Made by a program: the position numbers and the translations under genes
From: Aliidiomarina haloalkalitolerans
GTDB taxonomy: Bacteria > Pseudomonadota > Gammaproteobacteria > Enterobacterales > Alteromonadaceae
DNA length: 34,761 nt
Direction: 5' to 3'
NCBI RefSeq assembly: GCF_003987315.1
Contig: NZ_PIPI01000011.1
Location: forward strand, 1 to 34,761
The notes under the pieces: generated by a model
The model's database searches: none
The model's input: the letters and a program-made list of their open reading frames with translations, nothing else
Told to the model about the DNA's origin: nothing
In this document: piece by piece, positions 1-7,785 of the stretch
Layout of the letters: each line of letters starts with the position of its first letter
Numbering within the stretch: the stretch's first letter is position 1

Positions 1-42
1 CAGCTCTAGCCATTGCTCGCGGGTTCGATGTGTTTGACTCAT
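1..42 (-). CDS. IS66-family accessory protein TnpA, N-terminus only (partial)
   Basis: The ATG is at 42 on the minus strand. The first 14 codons read MSQTHRTREQWLEL, close to the usual start of IS66 TnpA proteins (R-T-x-E-Q-W motif, helix-turn-helix DNA-binding type). A ribosome binding site of the AAGGTGG type lies just before the start. The gene runs off the left edge of the window, so nothing more can be seen. The identification rests on a short match and on the adjacent IS66-like terminal repeat. Confidence 0.65.
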   Translation of the reverse strand, partial: MSQTHRTREQWLEL

Positions 43-127
43 GATGCCACCACCTTGTTAATTAAAATTGGTGATAGCCTATGGCTTCAGACTATGGCTG
101 AATAGGTGTGGTTGGCGTTACGCTTAC
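1..127 (-). mobile_element. End of an IS66-family insertion sequence (partial)
   Basis: The complement of 127 downward begins GTAAGCGTAACGCCAACC, which resembles the terminal inverted repeat of IS66-family elements (GTAAGCG start). It is followed about 85 bp further in by the start of a TnpA-like accessory ORF reading out of the window. IS66 elements usually duplicate 8 bp of target, so AAACCAAT at 128-135 would be one copy; the other copy lies outside the window. Only one end is visible, so the transposase gene (tnpC) and element integrity cannot be judged. Confidence 0.72.
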
Positions 128-135
128 AAACCAAT

Positions 136-615
136 ATGCGAGATAAGTCATTTTTCAACAGATCTACGCAGATGCTAATAATTTCAGTTTTTTTGGTGTT
201 CGTTGCATCGAGTTGTTCTAAGAGTGATACGGAATCGGACAAGGAGGCAGACCAAGTGTCGATTTACAAACTGCTTCTGTACCCAGAGCGTTATCACAAG
301 AAGAGAGTGAAAACGATAGGGTTTTACGAATATGGGATTATTTCGTCTCTATATCCATATGAGGACGATATGGCGAACCGTTTCTTATTTAGGTCAATGG
401 TTGTTTATAACGTTAAACGAGCGCAAAGCTACGAGCTTGCTGTTTGCGATGGCAACTACGTTGAGCTCGAAGGTCTCATCGTTACCGTAGAGACAGGGAC
501 TTCGGGCAGAGTGGTTGTATATTTAGTCGATGTTACCGAAGTAAACATGGTTGTCCGAGAGGGTGATGGGAGTGTCGACCTGATTCCTTGTATTTTATTC
601 TATGACGGTACGTAA
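136..615 (+). CDS. Small lipoprotein, candidate immunity protein
   Basis: This 159-residue protein has an N-terminal hydrophobic segment ending in VASSC (Cys27 as the lipidated residue), so it is probably an exported lipoprotein. The rest is beta-rich in appearance, with the pattern KRVKTIGFY near the start and NYVELEGLI near residue 113, which suggests a small OB-like barrel. I do not recognise a named family. The start at 136 is chosen because upstream codons lie in the IS66 end; an ATG at 172 is an alternative and neither has a strong ribosome binding site. It sits 15 bp before a second lipoprotein of similar layout and upstream of an orphan Rhs-type tip. Immunity function is inferred only from this context. 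Confidence 0.6.
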   Translation: MRDKSFFNRSTQMLIISVFLVFVASSCSKSDTESDKEADQVSIYKLLLYPERYHKKRVKTIGFYEYGIISSLYPYEDDMANRFLFRSMVVYNVKRAQSYELAVCDGNYVELEGLIVTVETGTSGRVVVYLVDVTEVNMVVREGDGSVDLIPCILFYDGT

Positions 616-630
616 GAGGACTTTTACAGC

Positions 631-1008
631 ATGAAACTTAAAAAAAGATTATCGCTTATCGTGATATTTATGACGTTCGTGATTGGCTGCTCTGACCAGG
701 ATGCACCCACGTGGTCAAATGATTTCGCAATTCTATTCACAGAAAGTGGAGAAGTGGGGCAGTCGGGAGCACTTCATGGATATCTGACAAAGGACGGTCG
801 CTTGTGGCTATATAAAGATGACGCAGAGATTCAAAGGCTTAGCCACAGCGTGCAACTTAAAGGACTGTCGGCGGAAGTATTGGAGGCCTGCCAAGATAGG
901 TATGTTACGATTTTTGGCACGATAGCTCAAACCTCTCCGGTCATCATTGATAATATAGACCCAGTACTGGGTGGACGAGTCGGATGCGATTGGCCTGAAG
1001 ATCAGTAG
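631..1008 (+). CDS. Small lipoprotein, candidate immunity protein
   Basis: This 125-residue protein has a clear lipoprotein signal (basic start, hydrophobic stretch, FVIGC with Cys20). The mature part contains HGYLTKDGRLWLY and RYVTIFGTI, which line up loosely with GFY...LYPYEDD and NYVELEGLI of the preceding gene. The two may be divergent tandem relatives. An AGAGGA ribosome binding site at 615-620 overlaps the end of the upstream gene, so the pair is probably co-transcribed. Function is unknown. A periplasmic immunity role against a neighbouring Rhs-type toxin is an inference from position. Confidence 0.6.
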   Translation: MKLKKRLSLIVIFMTFVIGCSDQDAPTWSNDFAILFTESGEVGQSGALHGYLTKDGRLWLYKDDAEIQRLSHSVQLKGLSAEVLEACQDRYVTIFGTIAQTSPVIIDNIDPVLGGRVGCDWPEDQ

Positions 1009-1009
1009 C

Positions 1010-1291
1010 GTGAGCAAGGAGTATTCTACGGGTGGTAAGTCTGCGAATGGGGCAACCTCAGGGGCGTTTGCGCAGATACTGAGTGAAGGAGGAAACCGCA
1101 GTCAGTATCGTCGTTCGAGTGGTTCGATATCACTAACCGACGAGCAGAGAGAAGCTTTTGAGCCGCAATTCAGAGAGCTAAAGGACAAAGTTGCGCAGTC
1201 ACGTCGCTTTAAGAGTAGTGACGACGCTGCTAATTGGCTGCATGAGAATGTTCACTCGAAACTAACGATTGATGTTGAGGTATCTATTTAG
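1010..1291 (+). pseudogene. Orphan Rhs-type C-terminal (toxin tip) fragment
   Basis: The reading frame that opens directly after the second lipoprotein encodes about 93 residues. It begins with GGKSANGATSGAFAQIL, which resembles the conserved GGKF-NGA-x-TGAF linker found just before variable tips in Rhs and related polymorphic toxins. The remainder, including DDAANWLHENVH, looks like a small helical domain. No Rhs core precedes it, and the only possible starts are GTG at 1010 or upstream GTG/ATG codons that overlap the lipoprotein gene. I therefore read it as a displaced tip left by recombination, possibly no longer translated. The catalytic type of the tip is not recognisable. Confidence 0.5.
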
Positions 1292-1310
1292 GTGTGGGGA
1301 GTCCAATTAT

Positions 1311-1685
1311 CTATCCTGCCAGAGGGGGCGTGCGGGGGATACTCATAAAAATAAGTGTTAAGATATAAAAAATGGGCGGCCCCCAATTAAAAACTAAGCC
1401 CACATACTCGAATTTCCGATTTTCCTGTAGATCTTTTTGGATATCCTTAGGGATGTTTCCTGGCCACGTATTCATTCGAAAAAACCTCGCCATCCTGCGA
1501 CCTGCCTGCCAGGACAAGAATAGAAACCTATCGGGGAGATGGTCTGAATAGTATTCATAGTCAATGGAAGCTAGCTTTTTCATGATTTTTTTTCTTCTAT
1601 CAAATAACACCGTATTCCATATAAAAAATCGGAAGAATGTCACAAAAAAAGACAAGGCAAAAAAATCCGTGAGAAATTCAAGCAT
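1311..1685 (-). CDS. Small membrane protein, candidate immunity protein
   Basis: This 124-residue protein has an N-terminal hydrophobic segment (about residues 5-28), a charged middle loop (RRKKIMKKL, then LPDRF and RRMARFF) and a C-terminal hydrophobic segment (about 95-115). AGGTG lies 4 bases before the ATG. It is the second of two membrane-protein genes of the same layout, 7 bp apart and on the same strand. Both lie downstream of an Rhs-type C-terminal coding piece. I recognise no named family. Small membrane proteins directly after toxin tips are often immunity proteins, which is the inferred role. Confidence 0.6.
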   Translation of the reverse strand: MLEFLTDFFALSFFVTFFRFFIWNTVLFDRRKKIMKKLASIDYEYYSDHLPDRFLFLSWQAGRRMARFFRMNTWPGNIPKDIQKDLQENRKFEYVGLVFNWGPPIFYILTLIFMSIPRTPPLAG

Positions 1686-1692
1686 AAATCAC

Positions 1693-2049
1693 CTAGTTAG
1701 CAAGCAATCCGTTTGCGTATAAATAAATAATAAAAAACACGATGGTCGATAGATATGCGCAGATATAGGCAAACTCAAGCCAGCGATGATGCGCTAACTG
1801 ATGACGCAATGTACTATCCTCAATACCATCCCATTTCCCAAAAATGAAAAATCGAACTTCATTCATAGCATTTTCGCTATTGAGTTCACTCATAGAGGGA
1901 ACAAAGCGCTTTTCAAATTGCGGAAGCCCATATTCCTTTATCTTTTTCTTTAATACTTGTCGACGAATGAACGCCAATACTACTGTTACCACAAAAACAA
2001 CAAATGATAACGCACTAATCCAACCAGCTAGCTCAACGAATAATCTCAT
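1693..2049 (-). CDS. Small membrane protein, candidate immunity protein
   Basis: This 118-residue protein starts at the ATG at 2049, which has GAGG 5 bases upstream; that GAGG overlaps the stop codon region of the preceding toxin-tip frame (stop at 2057-2059). It has hydrophobic segments at about residues 8-30 and 93-113 with a charged cytoplasmic-type loop between (RRQVLKKKIKEYG, then FFIFGKWDGIED). The layout parallels the next gene downstream, so the two may be paralogues. The tight spacing after the Rhs-type tip suggests an operon of tip plus immunity genes. The family is not recognised, and the function is inferred from position. Confidence 0.62.
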   Translation of the reverse strand: MRLFVELAGWISALSFVVFVVTVVLAFIRRQVLKKKIKEYGLPQFEKRFVPSMSELNSENAMNEVRFFIFGKWDGIEDSTLRHQLAHHRWLEFAYICAYLSTIVFFIIYLYANGLLAN

Positions 2050-2056
2050 ATCTACC

Positions 2057-2416
2057 TCAGTTACACTCAGTATTTTCCCTGCATATAGGCATAATAAACT
2101 TTGTATTTGCTGTGGCTCCAATCGTAGTGGTGACTGAGCCTCCTGTAATAAATCCACCGCCGCCGCTCGTCGACAGCCCATTTGTGCCTGCAGTAATATT
2201 TCCTTGGGCCCCTAGAAAAGCTCCGATATTTGCAGTAGTGCTAGTTGCAACACCAAAGCCTGTATCACCTATTTCGGAGAAACCCGCTCCCAAGATAGCA
2301 CTAACAGATGCACTTTTACATACACCACATTTGATAAGCCGATTGAAGTTCGACGTGCCGCCGACTTTAGAACGCTGTTCCGGTATGGCCCAAAGCGAGA
2401 GCTTGTTTACCAGTAG
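2057..2416 (-). pseudogene. Rhs-type C-terminal tip coding piece, separated from any same-strand core
   Basis: On the minus strand the frame ending at 2057 encodes a plausible protein tail. It has a NKLSLWAIPEQRSK segment, a GVCKSASVSAILGAG segment, then a long Gly/Thr/Ser/Ala-rich stretch (STTANIGAFLGAQGN, LSTSGGGGFITGG) ending in CRENTECN. Its stop is 7 bp before the first membrane-protein gene, as expected for a toxin tip followed by immunity genes. The frame stays open upstream to 2692, but there it is antisense to a clear Rhs core on the other strand, so genuine coding probably stops near 2416. No start codon or ribosome binding site is evident for a standalone gene. Confidence 0.5.
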
Positions 2417-3076
2417 GATATTCGCCCTACGGGCACCCAAACGCGCTGGTTGTTCGGTGATTACGAACGGTCGGTACAAGAAAACGGCGATATCGAGCAC
2501 CGGTTTATGGTGGGAGGCACGGTCATCACCCATACTGAGCATGGGAGTGGTACCACGGAGCAAGTAACGCATCTGCATAAAGATGCGCAGGGCTCGACGG
2601 TGGTGATTACCGGAAATGCAGTCCTTGGCAATGTTCTGAAGCAACAGATAGCCTATGACCCATGGGGTAAACAAGCGACCTTGTGGAGCCACAACCAGTT
2701 TGTGTTCGGACTGCGGTTAGGGAAGATGCGTGGTTACACCGGCCACACCATGGTAAACGACCTGAACCTGATTCACATGGGTGGGCGCACCTACAACCCG
2801 GTGCTGGGGCGCTTTATGCAGGCGGACCCGTTTATTCAGGCGGGCGCGAACCTGCAGAATTACAACCGCTACAGCTATGTGCTGAACAATCCGCTGAGTT
2901 ATACGGATCCGAGCGGGTATTTGTTTAAGCGATTGAATAAGGCCTTTGGTAGTTTTGCGCCTTTTGTGGGTATGGCCTTAATGGCAAAGCCGCGAGGAAG
3001 CAGAAGGGCAGTTGCTCGAAGATCTAGTTATTCCCGCCAACATGCTTGCTTACGCACACTCATTACCAACGTTTGA
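2417..3076 (+). pseudogene. Rhs repeat protein, C-terminal end of core (5'-truncated)
   Basis: The frame has a TAG at 2414-2416 and then encodes typical Rhs core-end sequence: TQTRWLFGDYERSV, AYDPWGKQ, MRGYTGHTM, GGRTYNPVLGRFMQADPF, NRYSYVLNNPLSYTDPSGY. Rhs proteins are giant secreted toxins with a YD-repeat shell. The LGRFMQADP...DPSGY block marks the junction with the variable tip. Here the thousand or more preceding residues are missing. After DPSGYLFKRLNKAFGSFAP the tip becomes a short basic tail ending at 3076, so both ends are degenerate. It lies head to head with a tip piece on the opposite strand, evidence of an inversion or recombination. Confidence 0.82.
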
Positions 3077-3082
3077 ATTAGC

Positions 3083-3142
3083 AAAGGGACAAATTCAAAA
3101 TCCGCCGGGCTAATCTCCTGCGACGGTTTGAGTCTGTCCCTT
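3083..3142. repeat. REP/MITE-like imperfect inverted repeat
   Basis: About 60 bp is bounded by AAGGGACA(AATTCAAA) on the left and (TTTGAGTC)TGTCCCTT on the right, with an inner CCGCC...GACGG that can also pair. This is the form of a short palindromic element (REP or MITE class). The AAGGGACAGACTCAAA type of end is familiar from elements near REP-associated tyrosine transposases in gammaproteobacteria, but no transposase is present in the window. It lies between the broken Rhs core and the DUF885 gene and could also fold as a hairpin in RNA. Confidence 0.5.
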
Positions 3143-3156
3143 GGCACTAGCTAGTC

Positions 3157-5037
3157 TTAGTTCGTTTCTTGTAATTGAGCAATCCACTGACGAACCCGAC
3201 GTTCGAGAATTGGTAATGGCAATGAGCCACCGCCGAGCACTGTGTCGTGGAATCCGCGAATATCAAATTGTTCACCAAGTGTTTGCTCTGCCTCGGCACG
3301 TAGCTCTTGAATGCGCATCATCCCGATTTTGTATGCAGTTGCTTGCCCTGGCCAAACTAAATAGCGTTGAATTTCGGAGCGCACGGAACCTTCGGTAATC
3401 GGCGTGTTGACTAAGAAGTAATCAACCGCTTGTTCTTCTGTCCAACCGAGTGCATGCATACCCGTATCGACAACTAAACGCGCAGCTCGCCAAATTTCTG
3501 CCGTTAAACGACCGAAGTCAGAGTAATCATCGCGATAGCCACCCATTTCTTTGGCGAGGAGCTCAGAATATAATGCCCAGCCTTCAACATAGACGGTGTG
3601 ACGATCAAGCGTTCTAAATTGCGGAATACCGGTGAGTTCTTGGGCAATTGAAATCTGCATGTGATGGCCAGGATTACCCTCATGATAGGCAACGGACTCC
3701 ATGTCGACTTTCGGCATGGAACTCATATCGGATAAATGAGCGTAATAAATACCGGGCCGTGAGCCATCAGGTGTACCTGGGAAATAGTGTTGTGCAGCGC
3801 CATCTTCTTCACGAAACGCTTCGACCCGGCGAACCACAAGGTCAGCTTTGGGGAGAATACCGAAATAATTTGGTAGCTCGTCTGCAATCGCATCTAAATA
3901 TGCCTTAGAGTCGTCGAGATAGGCCTGCCGTCCTTCATCCGTGTTGGGATAAAAGAACTGTTCGTCGGTACGAATAAATTCGAAGAAATCTTGTAAATCA
4001 CCATCGAAATTGACGCGGTTTTTGATGTCTACCATTTCGGCTTGAATACGAGCAACTTCATCGAGACCGATTTGGTGAATTTGCTCGGCCGTTAAGTCCG
4101 TTGTCGTGTGATACCACAACATAAATTGGTAGTATTCGGCGCCGCCTTGATATTTGCTTACCCCAGTCGGATTGCTGTCGGCATTCACTTGGTCAGCTTC
4201 TAGCCATGCGATTAAGTTGTTGTACGCAGGGCCAACATGGTTCGTGAGTGCTTGCTGCATGGCATTTGTGAGTTGCTCCGCTTGCTCTGCATTAATCAGA
4301 TCGTTTGTCAGCAATTGTGCAATTTTCTCGCTCGCATCGGCAAATAAAGGGGCGGGATCTGAGTCTTCCGTAAACGGTTGCCCGGTCACAAGTGCACGTG
4401 CTTGCCGCAATGCACCTTGGTAGCCAAAGTCTGGGACACGAATGCCACGATCAGCTCGGTTTTGAGCTTGGTTAAGCAACGACTCAATAGCCTGACCGAG
4501 GTGTTCGAGTCGTGCGATGTAGGCTTGCATGTCGGCGTAGTCGTCGACACGGTGAAATGAAATTAAAAATTGCGGTAAATACGAGTGAACGCTCGACATT
4601 TGATGAAAGACATAGCTCATGTGCTGGAATTCAAAAGCACGTATGTCACGATCAACTTGATACATCCATAAGTCATACGAGGTTTGTGCTTCACTATCGA
4701 GCTGCTCGTTGGGGAAATTAGCTTCAAGCTCTTGAGCTGTTTGTTGTAGCCAACGCACCATGTCGCGTTGCGCTGCGAGGCTGAAATCGTCGAGTTGATC
4801 ATAGGCGTCTTTGCGACCTAGCATTGTGAGTTGCATAGGACTTTTTTGCAGGCGTTCTTCAAAGCGTTCGTCAAACCAAAGATTGACACGTTCGCTGACG
4901 GTTAGAGCCTGACTTTCACTCGTTTGTTGGGTTGCCTGTGTGGTCGGTGAGCTTGGGCTTGGCGCTTCACTGCAACCGGTTAAAGCGGCGGTCGCTGTCA
5001 AGGTGAGCGCAAGGGCTACCGCAGTTAAACGAAACAT
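3157..5037 (-). CDS. DUF885 family lipoprotein, predicted metallopeptidase
   Basis: This 626-residue protein has a lipoprotein signal peptide (LTGC, Cys22) followed by a Ser/Pro/Thr/Gln-rich linker. The main body is a DUF885 domain. The HEGNPGHH motif at residues 452-459 is the hallmark of this family, with a zinc-binding HExxxH-like arrangement and a GWALYSE segment downstream. Members are thought to be membrane-anchored zinc peptidases, often of dipeptide or carboxypeptidase type, but the substrate cannot be predicted here. It is monocistronic, with an ATG start and a GGAGC-type ribosome binding site. Its length is typical of the family. It is divergent from rnr and shares the 307-bp upstream region with it. 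Confidence 0.88.
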   Translation of the reverse strand: MFRLTAVALALTLTATAALTGCSEAPSPSSPTTQATQQTSESQALTVSERVNLWFDERFEERLQKSPMQLTMLGRKDAYDQLDDFSLAAQRDMVRWLQQTAQELEANFPNEQLDSEAQTSYDLWMYQVDRDIRAFEFQHMSYVFHQMSSVHSYLPQFLISFHRVDDYADMQAYIARLEHLGQAIESLLNQAQNRADRGIRVPDFGYQGALRQARALVTGQPFTEDSDPAPLFADASEKIAQLLTNDLINAEQAEQLTNAMQQALTNHVGPAYNNLIAWLEADQVNADSNPTGVSKYQGGAEYYQFMLWYHTTTDLTAEQIHQIGLDEVARIQAEMVDIKNRVNFDGDLQDFFEFIRTDEQFFYPNTDEGRQAYLDDSKAYLDAIADELPNYFGILPKADLVVRRVEAFREEDGAAQHYFPGTPDGSRPGIYYAHLSDMSSMPKVDMESVAYHEGNPGHHMQISIAQELTGIPQFRTLDRHTVYVEGWALYSELLAKEMGGYRDDYSDFGRLTAEIWRAARLVVDTGMHALGWTEEQAVDYFLVNTPITEGSVRSEIQRYLVWPGQATAYKIGMMRIQELRAEAEQTLGEQFDIRGFHDTVLGGGSLPLPILERRVRQWIAQLQETN

Positions 5038-5344
5038 GACATTGCTCCTAGTTGTTTGTTAGGTATGAGTTACAATTGCTCAAGATACGCCTTGTATACA
5101 AATTCGACAACTAGTGCATGCATTGAAAACCAATGTGCGGCAAAAATAGGCGGGTTTCAGAAATATGGATGTTATCTATACTTGTCACTCAATGTTATAC
5201 TGAGCCGTATGAGTCACTGAAAATAAAGTGAAAACCGAATCATCACACGCCTGTCATTTTTATAAGGTAAGACAGCGTGACCAGAACGATGTAATCAAGG
5301 CCTGAAGGCCTATTAATTAAAAGAAGAGAAAAATTATTACTAAA
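5038..5344. other. Divergent intergenic region between the DUF885 gene and rnr
   Basis: This 307-bp A/T-rich region carries no visible gene or tRNA. It holds an extended -10 promoter candidate toward rnr (TGTTATACT, 5193-5201, with a weak TTATCT at 5172-5177). It also contains a small AGGCCT-GA-AGGCCT hairpin at 5298-5311 in the rnr leader. The stretch 5311-5344 is very A-rich and holds a weak GAAGAG, which is too far from the ATG to be a standard ribosome binding site. No clear promoter toward the DUF885 gene was found. Confidence 0.5.
5172..5201 (+). promoter_or_regulatory. Candidate sigma70 promoter of rnr
   Basis: TATACT at 5196-5201 is preceded by TGT, giving an extended -10 element. 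A weak -35 (TTATCT, 5172-5177) is 18 bp upstream. It would produce a leader of about 140 nt before rnr. The call rests on motif match only. Confidence 0.4.
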
Positions 5345-7711
5345 ATGAACGAAAAAAACACCTCTGAGCAACCACAATATGATGTGGAAATTCCATCGCG
5401 TGAGGCCATGCTCGAGGTCATTAAAGCGGCGTTAAAGCCGGTCGCCTTTAGCGACATTTTAAGTCACTTTAAGTTACGTGATGAGCGTGAGCATATTGGC
5501 GTAAAACGCCGCCTGCGCGCCATGGAACGAGACGGTCAATTGGTTTATACCCGGAATGATTCCTACGGAATTCCAGAGCGCATGGACCTGAAGAAAGGAA
5601 CAGTTATCGGTCATCGGGACGGCTTTGGTTTTGTCCAGTTAGACGAGGGTGGTCAGGATCTATTTCTGCCGTTTCATCAGATGCAAATGGTTATGCACGG
5701 TGACCGGGTGTTGGTCAAAGCGGGGTCGAGCGACTCCCGTGGTCGTCGTGAAGGGCGAATTGTCCGTACGATTGCAGAAGAGCCGCGGGAAATTGTCGGC
5801 CGTTATTTTGTCGAACAAGGTGTATCGTTGGTGGTACCCGACGACACGCGCTTAGCACAAGACCTCATTATTCCGCCGGAATTGGTGAATGGTGCCCGCC
5901 ATGGCCAAATCGTGGTGGCAGAAATTGTTTCGCGCCCAAGTCGACGTAGTTCGCCGGTGGCACGGATTAAAGAAGTGCTCGGTGACCACATGGCACCGGG
6001 CATGGAAATTGAAATTGCCATTCGTGAACACAATATTCCGAATCAATGGCCAGACGCCCTGATTGCTGAAACGAAGAAGATTCCAGCCGAAGTTGCTGAG
6101 AATGACAAGCAGGGACGAGTCGATTTACGTAAACTGCCACTACTGACGATTGACGGTGAAGATGCCCGTGACTTTGATGACGCGGTGTATGCTGAACCGG
6201 AAGGTAAAGGATTCCGATTATGGGTTGCTATTGCTGATGTCAGCCACTATGTGCGCGTCGGCAGCGCCCTTGATCGGGAAGGCTTGAATCGCGGTAACTC
6301 GGTCTATTTCCCCAACCACGTCGTACCTATGCTGCCGGAAGCTTTATCGAATGGTTTGTGTTCGTTGAATCCGCAAGTGGATCGCCTTTGTATGGTGGCG
6401 GAAATGACTATTGGCGAACGCGGGAAACTGAATACCTTCAAATTCTACCCTGCTGTGATGAATTCACACGCGCGCTTAACTTACAATAAAGTTGCAGCGA
6501 TACTCGATGGCGATGCTAAATTGCGTCAGCAGTACGACCATGTCGTTCCACACTTAGAGACCCTTCACGATTTATATAAAGTTCTGCGCAAAAGTCGAGA
6601 GCAACGCGGTGCAATCGATTTTGATACGGTTGAAACGCGCTTTATATTTAATGCGCAACGCAAAATTGAACATATTGTGCCCATTCACCGCAATCACGCG
6701 CACATGCTCATTGAAGAATGTATGATCATGGCAAACGACGCTGCTGCTCGATTTGTTGAGAAGCACAACGGCGGCGCCTTGTTCCGAGTGCATGACTTAC
6801 CCGATGAAGAACGGTTATTTGCATTTCGACTAGTTCTTGGTGAGCTTGGTTTGACCATGCCACTGCGAGACGAGCCACACCCGGCAGACTTTGGTGAAGT
6901 GCTGGCGCAGGTTGCTGAACGGCCTGACCGCGAGTTGATTCAAACCATGTTGTTACGCTCGCTGCAACAGGCGATCTATTGCCATGAGAACCGAGGTCAC
7001 TTTGGTTTGGCGCTCGAAGCGTATGCACATTTTACTTCGCCCATTCGCCGTTATCCGGATTTGGTTTTGCATCGTGAGATTAAACGAATTCTCGCCAAGC
7101 AGTTCCCAGAATTTGCGGGATTAGAGGGGGCGCATAGTTACGACGAAAATCAACTGGTTGAGCTTGGCCCTCATTGCTCGCAAACCGAGCGCCGCGCCGA
7201 TGATGCAACGCGCCAAGTCGATGAGTGGTTGAAGTGTGAGTTCATGCAAGACCATGTCGGCGACGAATTCGATGGTGTGATTTCTGCGGTGACTAATTTT
7301 GGGTTATTTGTGCGCTTAAATGACTACATGATCGACGGTCTCGTGCATATCTCGAATTTAACTAGCGAATACTTCCATTACGATGCAGAGCGCCACTTGT
7401 TGATCGGCGAAAGTTCGGGCAACGTTTATCGTTTAGGCGACAAAGCGCGAGTGAAGGTCGCTGCTGTGAATCTCGACGAGCGTAAAATTGATTTTGAATT
7501 GTTATCGGTAGAACAAACGTCGAATGCAATAGCGCCACGGCGCCGGCAGGAGAAAAAAACGCAGCGAAGTAAAAGCGGCTACAAGCCAAAGGCAGCAGAA
7601 AAAGCGGGGAAAAAGAAATCCGCAGGAAGCAAAGCTGCAAAAGCTAAAAAGGCCAAAAAAGCAGGCCCAGCGGGTGCGAAAAAACGCGCGCCAAAGAACA
7701 AAAAACGGTAG
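5345..7711 (+). CDS. rnr: Ribonuclease R
   Basis: RNase R is a processive 3'-to-5' exoribonuclease that degrades structured RNA and takes part in rRNA and tmRNA quality control. The 788-residue protein shows the family order: N-terminal winged-helix region (about 15-80), cold-shock-type OB domains, RNB catalytic domain with the acidic cluster DGEDARDFDDA (Asp270, 273, 276, 278, 279), an S1 domain from about 641 (GVISAVTNFGLFV), and a Lys/Ala-rich basic tail from about 730. E. coli RNase R is slightly longer (813). The start codon ATG lacks a clear ribosome binding site. rlmB follows 74 bp downstream, as in E. coli, so the two are probably co-expressed. Confidence 0.96.
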   Translation: MNEKNTSEQPQYDVEIPSREAMLEVIKAALKPVAFSDILSHFKLRDEREHIGVKRRLRAMERDGQLVYTRNDSYGIPERMDLKKGTVIGHRDGFGFVQLDEGGQDLFLPFHQMQMVMHGDRVLVKAGSSDSRGRREGRIVRTIAEEPREIVGRYFVEQGVSLVVPDDTRLAQDLIIPPELVNGARHGQIVVAEIVSRPSRRSSPVARIKEVLGDHMAPGMEIEIAIREHNIPNQWPDALIAETKKIPAEVAENDKQGRVDLRKLPLLTIDGEDARDFDDAVYAEPEGKGFRLWVAIADVSHYVRVGSALDREGLNRGNSVYFPNHVVPMLPEALSNGLCSLNPQVDRLCMVAEMTIGERGKLNTFKFYPAVMNSHARLTYNKVAAILDGDAKLRQQYDHVVPHLETLHDLYKVLRKSREQRGAIDFDTVETRFIFNAQRKIEHIVPIHRNHAHMLIEECMIMANDAAARFVEKHNGGALFRVHDLPDEERLFAFRLVLGELGLTMPLRDEPHPADFGEVLAQVAERPDRELIQTMLLRSLQQAIYCHENRGHFGLALEAYAHFTSPIRRYPDLVLHREIKRILAKQFPEFAGLEGAHSYDENQLVELGPHCSQTERRADDATRQVDEWLKCEFMQDHVGDEFDGVISAVTNFGLFVRLNDYMIDGLVHISNLTSEYFHYDAERHLLIGESSGNVYRLGDKARVKVAAVNLDERKIDFELLSVEQTSNAIAPRRRQEKKTQRSKSGYKPKAAEKAGKKKSAGSKAAKAKKAKKAGPAGAKKRAPKNKKR

Positions 7712-7785
7712 TTGCGCGAGTCACTAAGACAATCGTTGAAACAGCCTTAGAGCCACAATTTGAGACAGCAGTTGAGACACAGTTC

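Noticed and set aside
971-1009. Upstream start for the orphan tip fragment at GTG 971
   Set aside because: It would overlap the lipoprotein gene by 38 bp and lacks a ribosome binding site. The linker motif begins only after 1010.
2112-2567. Open + strand frame across the tip region
   Set aside because: It is Pro-rich and antisense to the glycine-rich tail, and shares no feature with known proteins. It is a mirror frame of repetitive Gly/Thr codons.
2417-2692. Extension of the minus-strand tip frame up to 2692
   Set aside because: The opposite strand is clear Rhs core here, so the open minus frame is probably fortuitous.
2983-3114. Alternative + frame after the Rhs core reading EAEGQLLEDLVIPANM and ending at TAA near 3114
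   Set aside because: It looks protein-like and could be a frameshifted original tip, but it runs into the palindromic element and no homologue is recognised. I could not decide, so it is not annotated.
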